A DNA stretch of 64,000 nucleotides from NCBI GenBank assembly GCA_015660885.1, contig JACTUB010000002.1, positions 90,859-154,858 on the forward strand, given 5' to 3'. Below are positions 9,236 to 17,326 of the stretch, piece after piece. Source of the stretch: Methanoregulaceae archaeon. GTDB lineage: Archaea > Halobacteriota > Methanomicrobia > Methanomicrobiales > Methanospirillaceae. The stretch's first letter is position 1, and the number at the start of each line of letters is the position of its first letter. The position numbers were made by a program, and so were the translations under genes. The notes beneath the pieces were generated by a model. It searched no databases and had not been told where the DNA came from. It saw only the letters and a list, made by a program, of their open reading frames with translations.

Positions 9236-9385
9236 AGGGGTTGCTTTTGGCACAGCACTCAACTGGCCGAATTTGTTGATAGTGTAGGATGCCAGGAGGG
9301 TTGCGTTGTCCATCTTTCTCTCTCCGATACCGATCCGGCTCAACTTGTCACGGATTATCCTGATATTTTTTTCAGTGGGCTGCAT
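9224..9385 (-). CDS. small hypothetical protein (53 aa)
   Basis: I do not recognise this protein. The frame from the ATG at 9385 gives a basic N-terminal half (EKNIRIIRDKLSRIG) and a short neutral C-terminal part ending TPPVQ. Support comes from context: it ends exactly at a hairpin-plus-T-run terminator of the same strand, and a TATA-like TTTAT around 9415 sits about 26 bp before the ATG, as for a leaderless message. No ribosome binding site is seen. It could instead be chance coding over a small RNA. Confidence 0.4.
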   Translation of the reverse strand: MQPTEKNIRIIRDKLSRIGIGERKMDNATLLASYTINKFGQLSAVPKATPPVQ

Positions 9386-9567
9386 ACGAATAGAGGATAG
9401 TCTCTTCTGTGACACGATAAAGAGATGGTTAAAAAAAGTCAGGAATTGCTCCATTTTTTGATTTTGACGAAAATAAACCGGAATTCTGATAGTTCGCGCG
9501 CACACAAGATGAAACACAGACTTTGAGGTGAAAAAAACGATGCGTTAATGCTGGATAAAAATAGTTT

Positions 9568-9906
9568 TTAGAGATACCGGTTCTTTCTCAGCCAGTCTGC
9601 CTGGGGAGGTAAGTACCGGTAAATGATATCGCACTTTTCATCCTGGAACGACCATGGGGTGACGATAAGGATATCGCCTTCACGTATCCAGACACGCTTT
9701 TTGATCTTCCCCTTGATCCTCCCCATGCGGGTGACGCCATCATAGCACCGGACTCGGATATGATTTGCACCCATCATAAGATCTGCAAAAGCGAACTGTT
9801 CATTAGCCCATTTCTTGGGTAACCGTACCCGGACAACGGGCGATCCGTCTTCATTTACTGCATTTGGGTCAAAAGCATCATTATTATTACTGTTGTTATT
9901 TCTAAT
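9568..9906 (-). CDS. translation initiation factor eIF-1A, start codon unclear
   Basis: This is archaeal eIF-1A, an OB-fold factor that binds the 30S A site and helps select the start codon. Conserved blocks are VVRVRLPKK, ANHIRVRCYDG, RMGRIKGKIKKRVWIREGD, then the PW and WLRKNRYL regions. The conserved part begins well before the first ATG (9777). Reading upstream, the frame is open to a TGA at 9907-9909 and holds no ATG, GTG, TTG or CTG; the only initiator-like codon is ATT at 9904-9906. Alternatively one base is missing from the AAA run at 9899-9901, in which case a TTG at 9912-9914 would start the protein. The family identity is certain; the N-terminus is not. Confidence 0.85.
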   Translation of the reverse strand: MRNNNSNNNDAFDPNAVNEDGSPVVRVRLPKKWANEQFAFADLMMGANHIRVRCYDGVTRMGRIKGKIKKRVWIREGDILIVTPWSFQDEKCDIIYRYLPPQADWLRKNRYL

Positions 9907-9922
9907 TCAGACAACTCCGGTA

Positions 9923-9932
9923 GAATATATGA
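9923..9932 (-). promoter_or_regulatory. candidate TATA box of eIF-1A
   Basis: The minus strand reads TCATATATTC here, about 22 bp before the ATT at 9904-9906. That spacing would put the transcription start very near the beginning of the conserved reading frame. A second TATA-like sequence lies at about 9951-9958. Confidence 0.4.
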
Positions 9933-10040
9933 ATGATGTCCGGGACGATTAACATATGTATTGGAAGATGCACTCAAGCTTTCCCGGGGTTCACGAACCC
10001 GGATGGGATCGGGCGAGAACATCTACAATCCTAAAGGTGT

Positions 10041-11318
10041 ATGAGTGCCGGGTATCACTGCCGGAAGATCGTTTCCCTCACCTCCTGCATCACTTTCCCC
10101 CCGCATACCATACTTCTTAACCTGTTTCTTATCCATTCTCTTGCAGATGAGATGATTGGCAAGGGTGCATATCTCAGGCAGCTGACTGCAGCAACCGTTC
10201 CTATGAAATCGGTCGAGGTAGGAAAAGAGCTGGAGGGCAGTTCTCCTCCTTCCGTGTTTATCGGCAGCTGGAATTATCCGGATGTATACGCCGGCCCAAT
10301 GATTGCTCCCCTTCATGGTGACACGGCGATCATGGATATGCCCGAATCCTGGATCCCTGGTCATAAGACACAGGAGGACATAATCCGGTACCGGCTCAGC
10401 CTGGTACGCGGGAAGCACCGGATAAACGCTGCGGATCTTGATAACCGTTTTGTGGATAAACTCCAGGAGATCTCCTTATCCGCTACCTCGGTCGAGAGCG
10501 AAGTCTCGTTTGCGACCCAGCCCCGTGGGATGTCATTTTCTGAAGAGCATACCCCGTTTGGACCCAGTGCCCCGATCGAACGGTTCGAGATCGAGAGCGG
10601 GAAATGGAACCGGTATCTGGAAAGAGTATATTATGACACCGACCTCAGATCGGCAGAAGCCGTCCTTGACCTGCACAAAAAGGAAGTCCCGTTCTCAAGT
10701 ATCCAGAAAGCATTTTCTGTCGGTACTATGGGAAAGGATGCCCTGCGGCACCTTGTTCCGACCCGCTGGTCCATCACGGCATGTGATACCATAATCGGTG
10801 ACCGCCTTCTCTCCGAGGTAAAAAAATACCCGGTGATCGATACCTGGCGGGTGCATGAGTTTTCAAGCCTGCACAACAACTACGCGGTCATCCTGATGCC
10901 GACCGGCTGGCAGTACGAATGGTCGGAAGCATTTCTTCATGTCATGGGCAATGAAGAGCTGGTTTTTTCCGACCATGAAGGGAACAGAAAAAAGACAGAA
11001 TACTCTCCGCTCGGAGGGTGCTACTATACCTGTAAGATGGCAGTGCTTGAAGCGCTCGCGAAAGAGAAGAAACAGGCGGGTGCGATTATTCTCCGGGAGG
11101 CTTTCCGCGGCTACGTCCCGATGGGGGTATTCAATGTGCGGGAGAACGTGAGGAGTGCAATGCAGCAACCGGTACAGGAATTTGGGGATGTCCGTTCAGC
11201 ACTTTCCCATATTTCAGAAAAATTCACACTCCCTATGCAACGGTTCATCGAAGAGGGTGCCCTGTTACGGAACACTATCCGCGAGAGGCAGTGCACGCTC
11301 CGTGACTTTGCCTCCTGA
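10041..11318 (+). CDS. nreA: DNA repair protein NreA-like, with C-terminal PIP motif
   Basis: This 425-residue protein matches the archaeal Nre family, linked to repair of DNA damage and shown in some archaea to contact PCNA. Family blocks visible are [40 protein letters not shown] and [15 protein letters not shown]. The extreme C-terminus reads QCTLRDF, a plausible PCNA-interacting (QxxLxxF) motif. Homologues normally begin with a four-cysteine zinc element. Here the first 40 residues contain only two isolated cysteines and look atypical, so the start may be later (M38) or the end degraded. DNA polymerase IV follows after 52 bp. Confidence 0.82.
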   Translation: MSAGYHCRKIVSLTSCITFPPHTILLNLFLIHSLADEMIGKGAYLRQLTAATVPMKSVEVGKELEGSSPPSVFIGSWNYPDVYAGPMIAPLHGDTAIMDMPESWIPGHKTQEDIIRYRLSLVRGKHRINAADLDNRFVDKLQEISLSATSVESEVSFATQPRGMSFSEEHTPFGPSAPIERFEIESGKWNRYLERVYYDTDLRSAEAVLDLHKKEVPFSSIQKAFSVGTMGKDALRHLVPTRWSITACDTIIGDRLLSEVKKYPVIDTWRVHEFSSLHNNYAVILMPTGWQYEWSEAFLHVMGNEELVFSDHEGNRKKTEYSPLGGCYYTCKMAVLEALAKEKKQAGAIILREAFRGYVPMGVFNVRENVRSAMQQPVQEFGDVRSALSHISEKFTLPMQRFIEEGALLRNTIRERQCTLRDFAS

Positions 11319-11370
11319 AAATACCATGCTAACAGAATTACCGGAATGTGATTAACTGAGAAGGTGTGTT

Positions 11371-12486
11371 ATGGAGCTGTATTGCCCTCAAAGGACATCA
11401 CAACGCATTATCCTGCATCTGGATATGGACAGCTTTTATGCATCGGTTGAGATGCAGGATCGCCCGGAAATTCGGGGAAAACCTGTGGTGATCGGGGCCG
11501 ACCCGAAGAACGGCAAAGGACGCGGAGTGGTCTCAACCTGTTCGTATGAAGCCCGGGCATTTGGCATCCGCTCAGCAATGCCCATATCCCAGGCTTATAT
11601 ACTCTGTCCCCAGGCAATATTCCTGCCTCCTGATATTTCCCGGTATATACAGGTTTCAGCTGAGGTCATAGCTATCCTGCGTTCTTACGGGTTCGTGCTC
11701 CAGCAGGTAAGCATTGATGAAGCATTTCTCGATGTGAGCCGTCTGGGCAGCTTCACAGCGGCTCGCGAGCTGTCAGTAACCATCAAAAAAACCATCCTTG
11801 CCCGGCTTGGACTGAGCTGCTCGATCGGGGCGGGACCGGGCAAGGTTGTCGCAAAAATAGCATCAGATTTCAACAAACCGGATGGGCTGACCGTTGTTGA
11901 ACCCGACGATGTAAAGGCATTCCTTGCACCATTGCCGGTTAGAAAAATACCCGGCATAGGAAAAAAGTCAGAATCAGAACTGTTCGAGCTGGGTATCAGG
12001 ACCATTGGAGATCTTGCTGCGTACGATATCCAGGCACTCGTTGCACGGTTCGGGCAGGGAGCGGTCTGCTTGCACGATATTGCTCTGGGGATTGATACCA
12101 GTGAAGTTGAAGAACGCGATGGCATAAAATCCCTGTCCCGGGAAACAACCTTTGATACAGATACCTCCGACCCGCAGGTCATTTCCGTGACCATGGATAC
12201 CCTGGCTGAAGACGTGCACCGCAGTCTTGTTGCAGAAAACCTGCGCTGCAAAACCCTCACGGTCAAAGTACGGTACCAGGGATTTGTTACAAAGACAAAA
12301 GCCCGGACGCTATCTCATTTTACCGATGACGGGAGGATCATTAAGTCCTGTGCACACACCCTCCTCCTGGAGCTGACCGATGGCAAAAAAATCCGGCTTC
12401 TCGGGTTCCGTCTCTCTTCCTTTGATAAGGGCGTTACCCGGCAGACAACCCTCCCTTGTGATCAAACTCAAAATCGCTTTTCGTGA
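11371..12486 (+). CDS. dinB: Y-family DNA polymerase IV
   Basis: This 371-residue translesion polymerase has the palm motifs LDMDSFYASVE (about 17-27) and SIDEAFLDVS (about 110-119), which supply the three metal-binding acidic residues, then the thumb helix-hairpin-helix (VRKIPGIGKKS) and a C-terminal little-finger domain. The C-terminus contains QTTLP but not the aromatic pair of a full PCNA-binding box, so clamp binding is uncertain. Length is normal for the family. It follows the nreA-like gene on the same strand, which forms a small DNA-damage tolerance cluster. Confidence 0.92.
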   Translation: MELYCPQRTSQRIILHLDMDSFYASVEMQDRPEIRGKPVVIGADPKNGKGRGVVSTCSYEARAFGIRSAMPISQAYILCPQAIFLPPDISRYIQVSAEVIAILRSYGFVLQQVSIDEAFLDVSRLGSFTAARELSVTIKKTILARLGLSCSIGAGPGKVVAKIASDFNKPDGLTVVEPDDVKAFLAPLPVRKIPGIGKKSESELFELGIRTIGDLAAYDIQALVARFGQGAVCLHDIALGIDTSEVEERDGIKSLSRETTFDTDTSDPQVISVTMDTLAEDVHRSLVAENLRCKTLTVKVRYQGFVTKTKARTLSHFTDDGRIIKSCAHTLLLELTDGKKIRLLGFRLSSFDKGVTRQTTLPCDQTQNRFS

Positions 12487-12962
12487 ATCCGGATACGAGC
12501 GATTAGTATGGGGTGTGGCACCGTTTTTCCCGGTTCCTGCTTCCAGCCGTATTCCCAGCCAGCGCAATAAAACGGGAGACCTGAAAAAATCACACTATGG
12601 ATAAAAATACAGGGATGATTTACACGCATCGGACATCTATGGGTGACATACTGACCGGCGGGCATAATAACTACAGGTGCTGTATATCTCATAATCATGG
12701 TGTTCATTTCTCTCTGCTTTACACCCGGTGCAAGTCCGGGATTCATCAATTATCAGTACTGATACAATCATGTTCCTGCTTCCTGACCGAGATTAATTCC
12801 CATCGTTATACTTGCGGTTATCGGGAGAGCCAGAGAAGGAGAAGAAGAAATAATCTTTTCTTTGTCGTGGGATATCACATGTACCCCATGCTTATTATCT
12901 GCCAACAGAACGCGAATACTTTAAACGCATATTTAAAAAACAGGGATTCTATCGGGAGCGTT
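12487..12962. other. gene-poor stretch downstream of dinB
   Basis: Several 70-140 codon frames exist on both strands (for example 12597-13013 plus), but they have unlikely compositions rich in Cys, His and Arg, no ribosome binding site and no family resemblance. I see a TATA-like CGCATATTTAAAAA near 12927-12940 and nothing else that I can support. Confidence 0.4.
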
Positions 12963-13160
12963 TCAGATAAAGAAGTTATTCTTAATAGTTTTTTTTACTT
13001 CTTCTTCCGATAGGTATGTAAGATCCCTAATGTACCAATTCTCTTTTGGAAGGTCTTCGTCTATAATCCAACCCCTTTCTGTTGGTGACCAGTACCAATA
13101 GAGTCCGTCAAATTTAATCAGTAAATTCCTCTTACGGAAATATAGCGCTGATTCACCCAT
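12963..13160 (-). CDS. small hypothetical protein (65 aa)
   Basis: I do not recognise this protein. It is 65 residues, rich in Trp, Tyr and charged residues (for example YWYWSPTERGWIIDEDLP), with a predicted mixed beta/helix character and no signal or membrane segment. The composition is protein-like, unlike the neighbouring random frames. GTGATAAAG about seven bases before the ATG could pair with the 16S rRNA 3' end. It stands alone in a gene-poor region. Its function is unknown. Confidence 0.5.
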   Translation of the reverse strand: MGESALYFRKRNLLIKFDGLYWYWSPTERGWIIDEDLPKENWYIRDLTYLSEEEVKKTIKNNFFI

Positions 13161-13316
13161 GCTTTATCACACGATTTCCGTTTTGAAGGGAAAGACCTGA
13201 TGGAAGGTGTTCTGTCTGGATCAGCTTTGCCCGGGTCTTCCTCAATCGATTACCTGTCCTTGTGAATAATAAAATCTGGCAAGGCATCGGTGCATAGCGC
13301 AGCTGGGAAAACAGAG

Positions 13317-13487
13317 TTATTTTTTGATCGCGTTTTGCACTTTAAAAATGACATCTGCCGAAATGTAGTGCATGTTATGAGCAGGTTCGGCATGGTCGAT
13401 AAATTTTCTCATCAGTTCTTGGTTGGTTGTTCCATGGGCTTCAAACGGGCAATCGATTCCGATGTCTTTGCACATAACTGAGGGCAT
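13317..13487 (-). CDS. DUF1059-type small protein (56 aa)
   Basis: The frame from the ATG at 13487 starts MPSVMCKDIGIDCPFEAHG and continues with TTNQELMRKFIDHAEPAHNM, matching the DUF1059 pattern: a C-x-D-x-G-x-x-C-x-F strand pair, then a helix with a conserved His and a second His-containing helix. Members are small soluble proteins of unknown role, possibly metal-binding. The TATA element at 13511-13520 lies about 28 bp before this ATG, so the message would be leaderless. A second in-frame ATG four codons later is less likely by family comparison. Confidence 0.7.
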   Translation of the reverse strand: MPSVMCKDIGIDCPFEAHGTTNQELMRKFIDHAEPAHNMHYISADVIFKVQNAIKK

Positions 13488-13510
13488 TGGTGATTTTCTC
13501 CATTATTTTG

Positions 13511-13520
13511 TTTTTATACT
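13511..13520. promoter_or_regulatory. TATA element between two divergent leaderless starts
   Basis: The plus strand reads TTTTTATACT and the minus strand AGTATAAAAA. Its centre is about 26 bp before the plus-strand ATG at 13541 and about 28 bp before the minus-strand DUF1059 ATG at 13487. One element may therefore drive both directions. Confidence 0.45.
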
Positions 13521-13540
13521 CTGATTCGGCACAAATCCAT

Positions 13541-13666
13541 ATGAATAAATGCAACGCACTGGTGCAAGGCAATACTATCACGGTACGAATAGTGAACAAG
13601 AAAGATGGCCCAGAAAATTTGAAAAGCGTGCGGCGTGGACTAGGCACATTGAAAAATGATAAATGA
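13541..13666 (+). CDS. tiny ORF, first of an overlapping pair (41 aa)
   Basis: I do not recognise this protein. It is basic (many Lys and Arg), with a possible short beta strand (NTITVRIV) followed by a charged C-terminal half. There is no ribosome binding site, but a TATA element ends about 20 bp before the ATG, as for a leaderless message. Its last codons overlap the start of the next tiny frame by 11 bases. The two could be a very small operon or the remains of one longer gene. Confidence 0.3.
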   Translation: MNKCNALVQGNTITVRIVNKKDGPENLKSVRRGLGTLKNDK

Positions 13667-13781
13667 AGTCGAAGGGGACAAATTGTTTTTGACTATGGAA
13701 GAGTTTTATGGTGATCGTGCTGATGAGGAAAGAGAGACGATTAATCGGAAAATCTTGGTCAGGCAAAAGAAGAAACAATAA
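13656..13781 (+). CDS. tiny ORF, second of an overlapping pair (41 aa)
   Basis: I do not recognise this protein. It starts MINEVEGDKLFLTMEEFYGD, then becomes strongly helical and charged, ending in a Lys-rich tail. The acidic first half and basic tail are protein-like. It overlaps the preceding 41-codon frame in another phase. Size and arrangement recall small regulatory or toxin-antitoxin pairs, but no family match supports that. Confidence 0.3.
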   Translation: MINEVEGDKLFLTMEEFYGDRADEERETINRKILVRQKKKQ

Positions 13782-14156
13782 TCCTGTTTTTAAGAAGTAT
13801 TTGCCGGTATCGGGATAACTCCCGGCCTATTATGGCACTTGATGGAACACCCTGATGAATGGTTAAGACCCTTTAAACCAATACCCTGTCTGCTCGTCCC
13901 GGAGGTTTTATCCGGAGTCATCGCAACGTCCGGGTTATGATCCGTGTGCCCTCATCATTGTCCAGGCATACCTGTTTATGAAAGCTGCTATTTGCAGGAA
14001 ATGTCTGCGGGTTGCCCGGTCACAGGTCTTACCAGATGTCCGGTAAACGGCAGGAAGTTTTCTTCCCGATCAACGAACAATACCCCGGTGGTTGCACATA
14101 CCTATTTCTTGTGCACGGAAGAGAAACTTAACCAATTAAGCTAGGTGCGGCGCTAA
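13782..14156. other. stretch without a supported gene
   Basis: One 66-codon plus-strand frame (13944-14144) has no recognisable features. The last bases (AGGTG about nine bases before 14157) supply the likely ribosome binding site of the DUF2115 gene. I see nothing else here. Confidence 0.4.
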
Positions 14157-14798
14157 ATGGAAATGGGAAAATCTGTCCAGGTTCCTGAAAAACATACAGG
14201 GGCAGGCAGCGTTATTTCTTCTATCGGAGTGCGACTCAGCGAAGCCCGGACCAAAGGTGAACTTGGCATATTCCTCGCCCAAGAGATACAGACTTATACA
14301 ATGTTCGAACTCCAGATCATCGGGGGCAGGCTTAACGGGGAGATTGAAAAACTTCCCTCTCCCTACCGGGAATCAATCCGCCCCTATTTCCGCGAACAGT
14401 TGTTCGGAAAGCATCACCAGCTCCTTGCCATGCACCGCAGCAGGGCATTTGCCCGGATGAGCGGTTCAATCCGTGACCCGGAACTATTCCATAAATTCTG
14501 CGACATGATTCCCGAAGGATGTTTTGCGTGGGATGATTCAAGCGAACGCAACCCCTGCTTCCGGAATCCCAAGAACCGTCTCTTCTATTACCTGATAGCT
14601 GCATTCACCATGTTTGTCCTCGATGAGCCGGGACACCCTGTCGGGATGCCATTTCCCGGCGGTTTTTCCGTCGAACGGCGGGGCATGGAATATTATTGCC
14701 TTATCCGGGACAAGGAAAAAGACGTATACTATTCCATCTGCAATTTCTGCCCGGCTCACCAGACAGAAGAGAGCGGACAGGCACTGTCACATTCTTAA
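14157..14798 (+). CDS. DUF2115 (UPF0305) protein
   Basis: This 213-residue soluble protein belongs to an uncharacterised family known mainly from methanogens. The conserved C-terminal half is clear: IPEGCFAWDD, ERNPCFRNP, RLFYYLIAAFTMFVLDEPGHPVGMPFPGG and finally ICNFCPAHQ, with several conserved cysteines and histidines that suggest metal binding. The N-terminal half is helical and less conserved. A second ATG two codons in is an alternative start. It stands alone, so context gives no function. Confidence 0.82.
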   Translation: MEMGKSVQVPEKHTGAGSVISSIGVRLSEARTKGELGIFLAQEIQTYTMFELQIIGGRLNGEIEKLPSPYRESIRPYFREQLFGKHHQLLAMHRSRAFARMSGSIRDPELFHKFCDMIPEGCFAWDDSSERNPCFRNPKNRLFYYLIAAFTMFVLDEPGHPVGMPFPGGFSVERRGMEYYCLIRDKEKDVYYSICNFCPAHQTEESGQALSHS

Positions 14799-14892
14799 TC
14801 GGCTATGAAATTTCAAAATAATTGACTTATCATAAGGAATTCAACACTGCCAAAAATTGAATAGCACCCGTCTTTCGCATTCGCCTGGTCGG

Positions 14893-15594
14893 TCATCTCT
14901 CTACATGGCTGCCGTCACAAAACGGTTTATTGCACGATTTTCCGCACCTGCATAGGGTAACCCGGTTACGGATTTCATACACATGACCGTCTGACGATTC
15001 AACCGGAATACCGCCACGCACCCAGAGCGGACCGTGTTCATCGCGGGGCGGATACTCAATGACTACAATAGACTTTTCAAATTCAGGTTCGAACACTTTT
15101 TTGGTCTTTTTATCCCAGACTACCAGTCGTCCCGACGGACAATTCCCTGCCTCTTCTATGGCGATCTGCCGTGCCTCAGGATTGTCTGACTGACGGATAA
15201 GGTTCCAGATCCCACCGGCACGCATGCAGAACCGGGCATGGACGCACATGTTATCAGCATCTGTCAGTGACAGCGTGGGGCCGTCAATCCTCCCGGCAAG
15301 GTCAAGATACGGGGTATCATCCGCCGTCTCGGTCCCGTTAAAGTGGATTTTTGCATGGGTCCCGTCGCAGTAGGGTTTGTTTTTCGAGTGCCCGCAGCGG
15401 CAGAGGGCATACTGTTCCTGAAGGGGGTAGTTCCCAGCCTCGTGCCAGGTACTGCAGAATCCCTCTGAATCGTTGCGGATCTCTTTTTTGGTCAGAGGAA
15501 TACTTCCTGAAACGATGTAGGGGCCGTTTTCACCCACCCTGATCTGCTTCTTATCGTTCACAGACAGGGACGGGGGTTCTTGTGGGGGTGTCAT
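14893..15594 (-). CDS. iron-sulfur protein with two CDGSH domains around a ferredoxin-like segment
   Basis: This 233-residue protein contains two CDGSH-type motifs, CRCGHSKNKPYCDGTH (about 64-79) and CRCGKSCNKPFCDGSH (about 215-230), each expected to bind a 2Fe-2S cluster through three Cys and one His. Between them lies a ferredoxin-like stretch (CVHARFCMRAGGIW, later NCPSGRL) of the divergent 4Fe-4S mono-cluster type. No membrane anchor is present, so it should be a soluble electron carrier or redox sensor. Upstream, TTTAAAAC about 27 bp before the ATG suggests a leaderless message. Confidence 0.85.
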   Translation of the reverse strand: MTPPQEPPSLSVNDKKQIRVGENGPYIVSGSIPLTKKEIRNDSEGFCSTWHEAGNYPLQEQYALCRCGHSKNKPYCDGTHAKIHFNGTETADDTPYLDLAGRIDGPTLSLTDADNMCVHARFCMRAGGIWNLIRQSDNPEARQIAIEEAGNCPSGRLVVWDKKTKKVFEPEFEKSIVVIEYPPRDEHGPLWVRGGIPVESSDGHVYEIRNRVTLCRCGKSCNKPFCDGSHVER

Positions 15595-15919
15595 GGATAT
15601 CGCACAGTCCGATTTGGTTTTAAATTATTTCCCGTTGAACACATGAATTTTTTCCTGACGCTGTGAATTACAGAATGGGGCAGGTGCATAAAACACCGAT
15701 TGGCCCGAACGCATATGCCTCTATTATGAGATCCCTTTGTTGAAGGGCGGATTAAAAAACGACCAGCTTTTATCCCCACCGATCTCCCTGTACTTGCTTG
15801 TATTTAGCGAGAGCCTGCGCGTTTCTATAATCCCGGTATAGCCTGGCTTCCGCAGGTGCCAGAGGTAACGGCCAGTGCACAGATGGAGACGAGAGACAGA
15901 AGGGAAATTTTTTTTAAAT
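15595..15919. other. intergenic stretch between the CDGSH gene and the ABC permease
   Basis: The minus-strand frames here (such as 15591-15779) have no family resemblance. An A/T tract at 15907-15917 lies just after the permease stop and may help termination. Nothing else is supported. Confidence 0.35.
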
Positions 15920-17326
15920 TCAGAACCCTCCAGGGTCCACCGCGTCCCATCGAACCTTCGCCTTCCGCACCAGCAACCACGTGGGGATGGCAAGGATAAC
16001 TGCTGAGAGGGCAAAGTACGGGTTCGCAAAAGCAACCGAGGTGAAGATTGTCAGGGCAATGCCGACAAGGATGAGGTACACAAAAAGTACCTTGACATCG
16101 TAGACCAGCACATTGGGGGAGAGCCCGCAGAGCCAGGCCATGACGCCCACCGCGTAAAATGAGACTGATATCCCGAGCACGATGGCAGGGACGAGATATG
16201 CGGCCTCCCCGGAGAAGAGTGCAACAACCGCGATGAAGATGGCCGGTATCGCCTGGAGAACCGCAAATGTGGTGAGTTTGCTCTCGATCAGCGTACTGAC
16301 CGCAACAGGCAGGCAGGCGTACGGCCCGAAGGTGTCGAACATCGTTACCCACGTGTACATTGTTGATGCGATTACACCGGTGGTAACGGCAACTATGAAG
16401 AGCAGTCCATGGGGCGGAAAAAACGGACCCAGCAGGGACAGGAAGAACCAGATTACCGCGAGGGGGAGGAGGAACGAGAAGATCGTCTGGCCGATCAGGC
16501 TCCCGCTCCGGTACAGGTCGAGGGTATCTTTGGCGGCGAGTGGGGGATTCGGCAGAAACGAAAATCGCTGCATCAGGGGCGCAAAGGAGTCCCTGTATGT
16601 CTTCTCCGATCCCACCGATTCAGGATTGAACAGCACGATCGCAATCCCGAAGAGGAGTGCGAGCACGGCGCAGGAGATCAGGAAGTTCACCCACGTGAAC
16701 GCACTGTTAAGGAGAAGCGGCGGGAAAAAGAGCACCGGATTCTTGCCAGTCATGGCTGCAAGACCGCCCATTCCCACACCAAGGACCAGCAGGACGAGCC
16801 AGAGTACCGGTCGTGAACGGGCATAAATTGCTGAGAGGAAGAAGACGCCGCAGAGGCCAAAGAGGAACGAGAGTGTCAAGGTGAGAAGCAGAAGCAAGGC
16901 ACCTGCAAGGGGAACACCGGTAAACGGTGATGCCAGGATATACCCGAAACCAAAGGGCAGGACCCAGAGAAAGAAGTAATAGACCGTATCCTTGATGACA
17001 AAGTTCAGGAAGATGAACTTCTCGGAGATCGGGAGGCTGCGGGCAGAGAAGGCAAGCAGGCTTGCCTGGCCGAACCGCCGGTTCATCACCTCGTTGCCCA
17101 GCAGCCCGAACCCGCCGACCATTATCCCGAGCATCAGGTAGTTCGCGTGGATGATCAGCGTGAGGTTCCCGGCCGGGAGGGTGGTCCGCATCAGGGGGAT
17201 GAGGAACGACCCCATAAGCGCGATCCCGAAGATCATGACCGGGAAGAGGGCAAAGGAGAGGCTGCCGAACATTGTGGAATGGACCCGCCACTCTTCTTTC
17301 ACCATATTTGTGAACAGCTCAAACAT
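15920..17326 (-). CDS. ABC transporter permease, 12-helix type
   Basis: This 468-residue protein is almost entirely membrane-embedded, with about twelve hydrophobic helices in two groups separated by a polar region (about residues 235-270, containing YRDSFAPLMQRFSFLPNPP). It has no nucleotide-binding domain. It overlaps the start of the partner ATPase gene's end by eight bases, so the two form a transporter. Large ABC-2-like permeases of this size occur in archaea, where their substrates are not known. The neighbouring RND and surface protein genes on the same strand suggest a role at the cell envelope. Confidence 0.8.
   Translation of the reverse strand: MFELFTNMVKEEWRVHSTMFGSLSFALFPVMIFGIALMGSFLIPLMRTTLPAGNLTLIIHANYLMLGIMVGGFGLLGNEVMNRRFGQASLLAFSARSLPISEKFIFLNFVIKDTVYYFFLWVLPFGFGYILASPFTGVPLAGALLLLLTLTLSFLFGLCGVFFLSAIYARSRPVLWLVLLVLGVGMGGLAAMTGKNPVLFFPPLLLNSAFTWVNFLISCAVLALLFGIAIVLFNPESVGSEKTYRDSFAPLMQRFSFLPNPPLAAKDTLDLYRSGSLIGQTIFSFLLPLAVIWFFLSLLGPFFPPHGLLFIVAVTTGVIASTMYTWVTMFDTFGPYACLPVAVSTLIESKLTTFAVLQAIPAIFIAVVALFSGEAAYLVPAIVLGISVSFYAVGVMAWLCGLSPNVLVYDVKVLFVYLILVGIALTIFTSVAFANPYFALSAVILAIPTWLLVRKAKVRWDAVDPGGF

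Noticed and set aside
12597..13013. 138-codon plus-strand frame
   Set aside because: Composition is unlike a protein (Cys/His/Arg-rich), no ribosome binding site, and it overlaps the end of the more protein-like 65-aa frame on the other strand.
13441..13647. 68-codon minus-strand frame overlapping DUF1059
   Set aside because: The DUF1059 frame in another phase has clear family residues; this frame has none.
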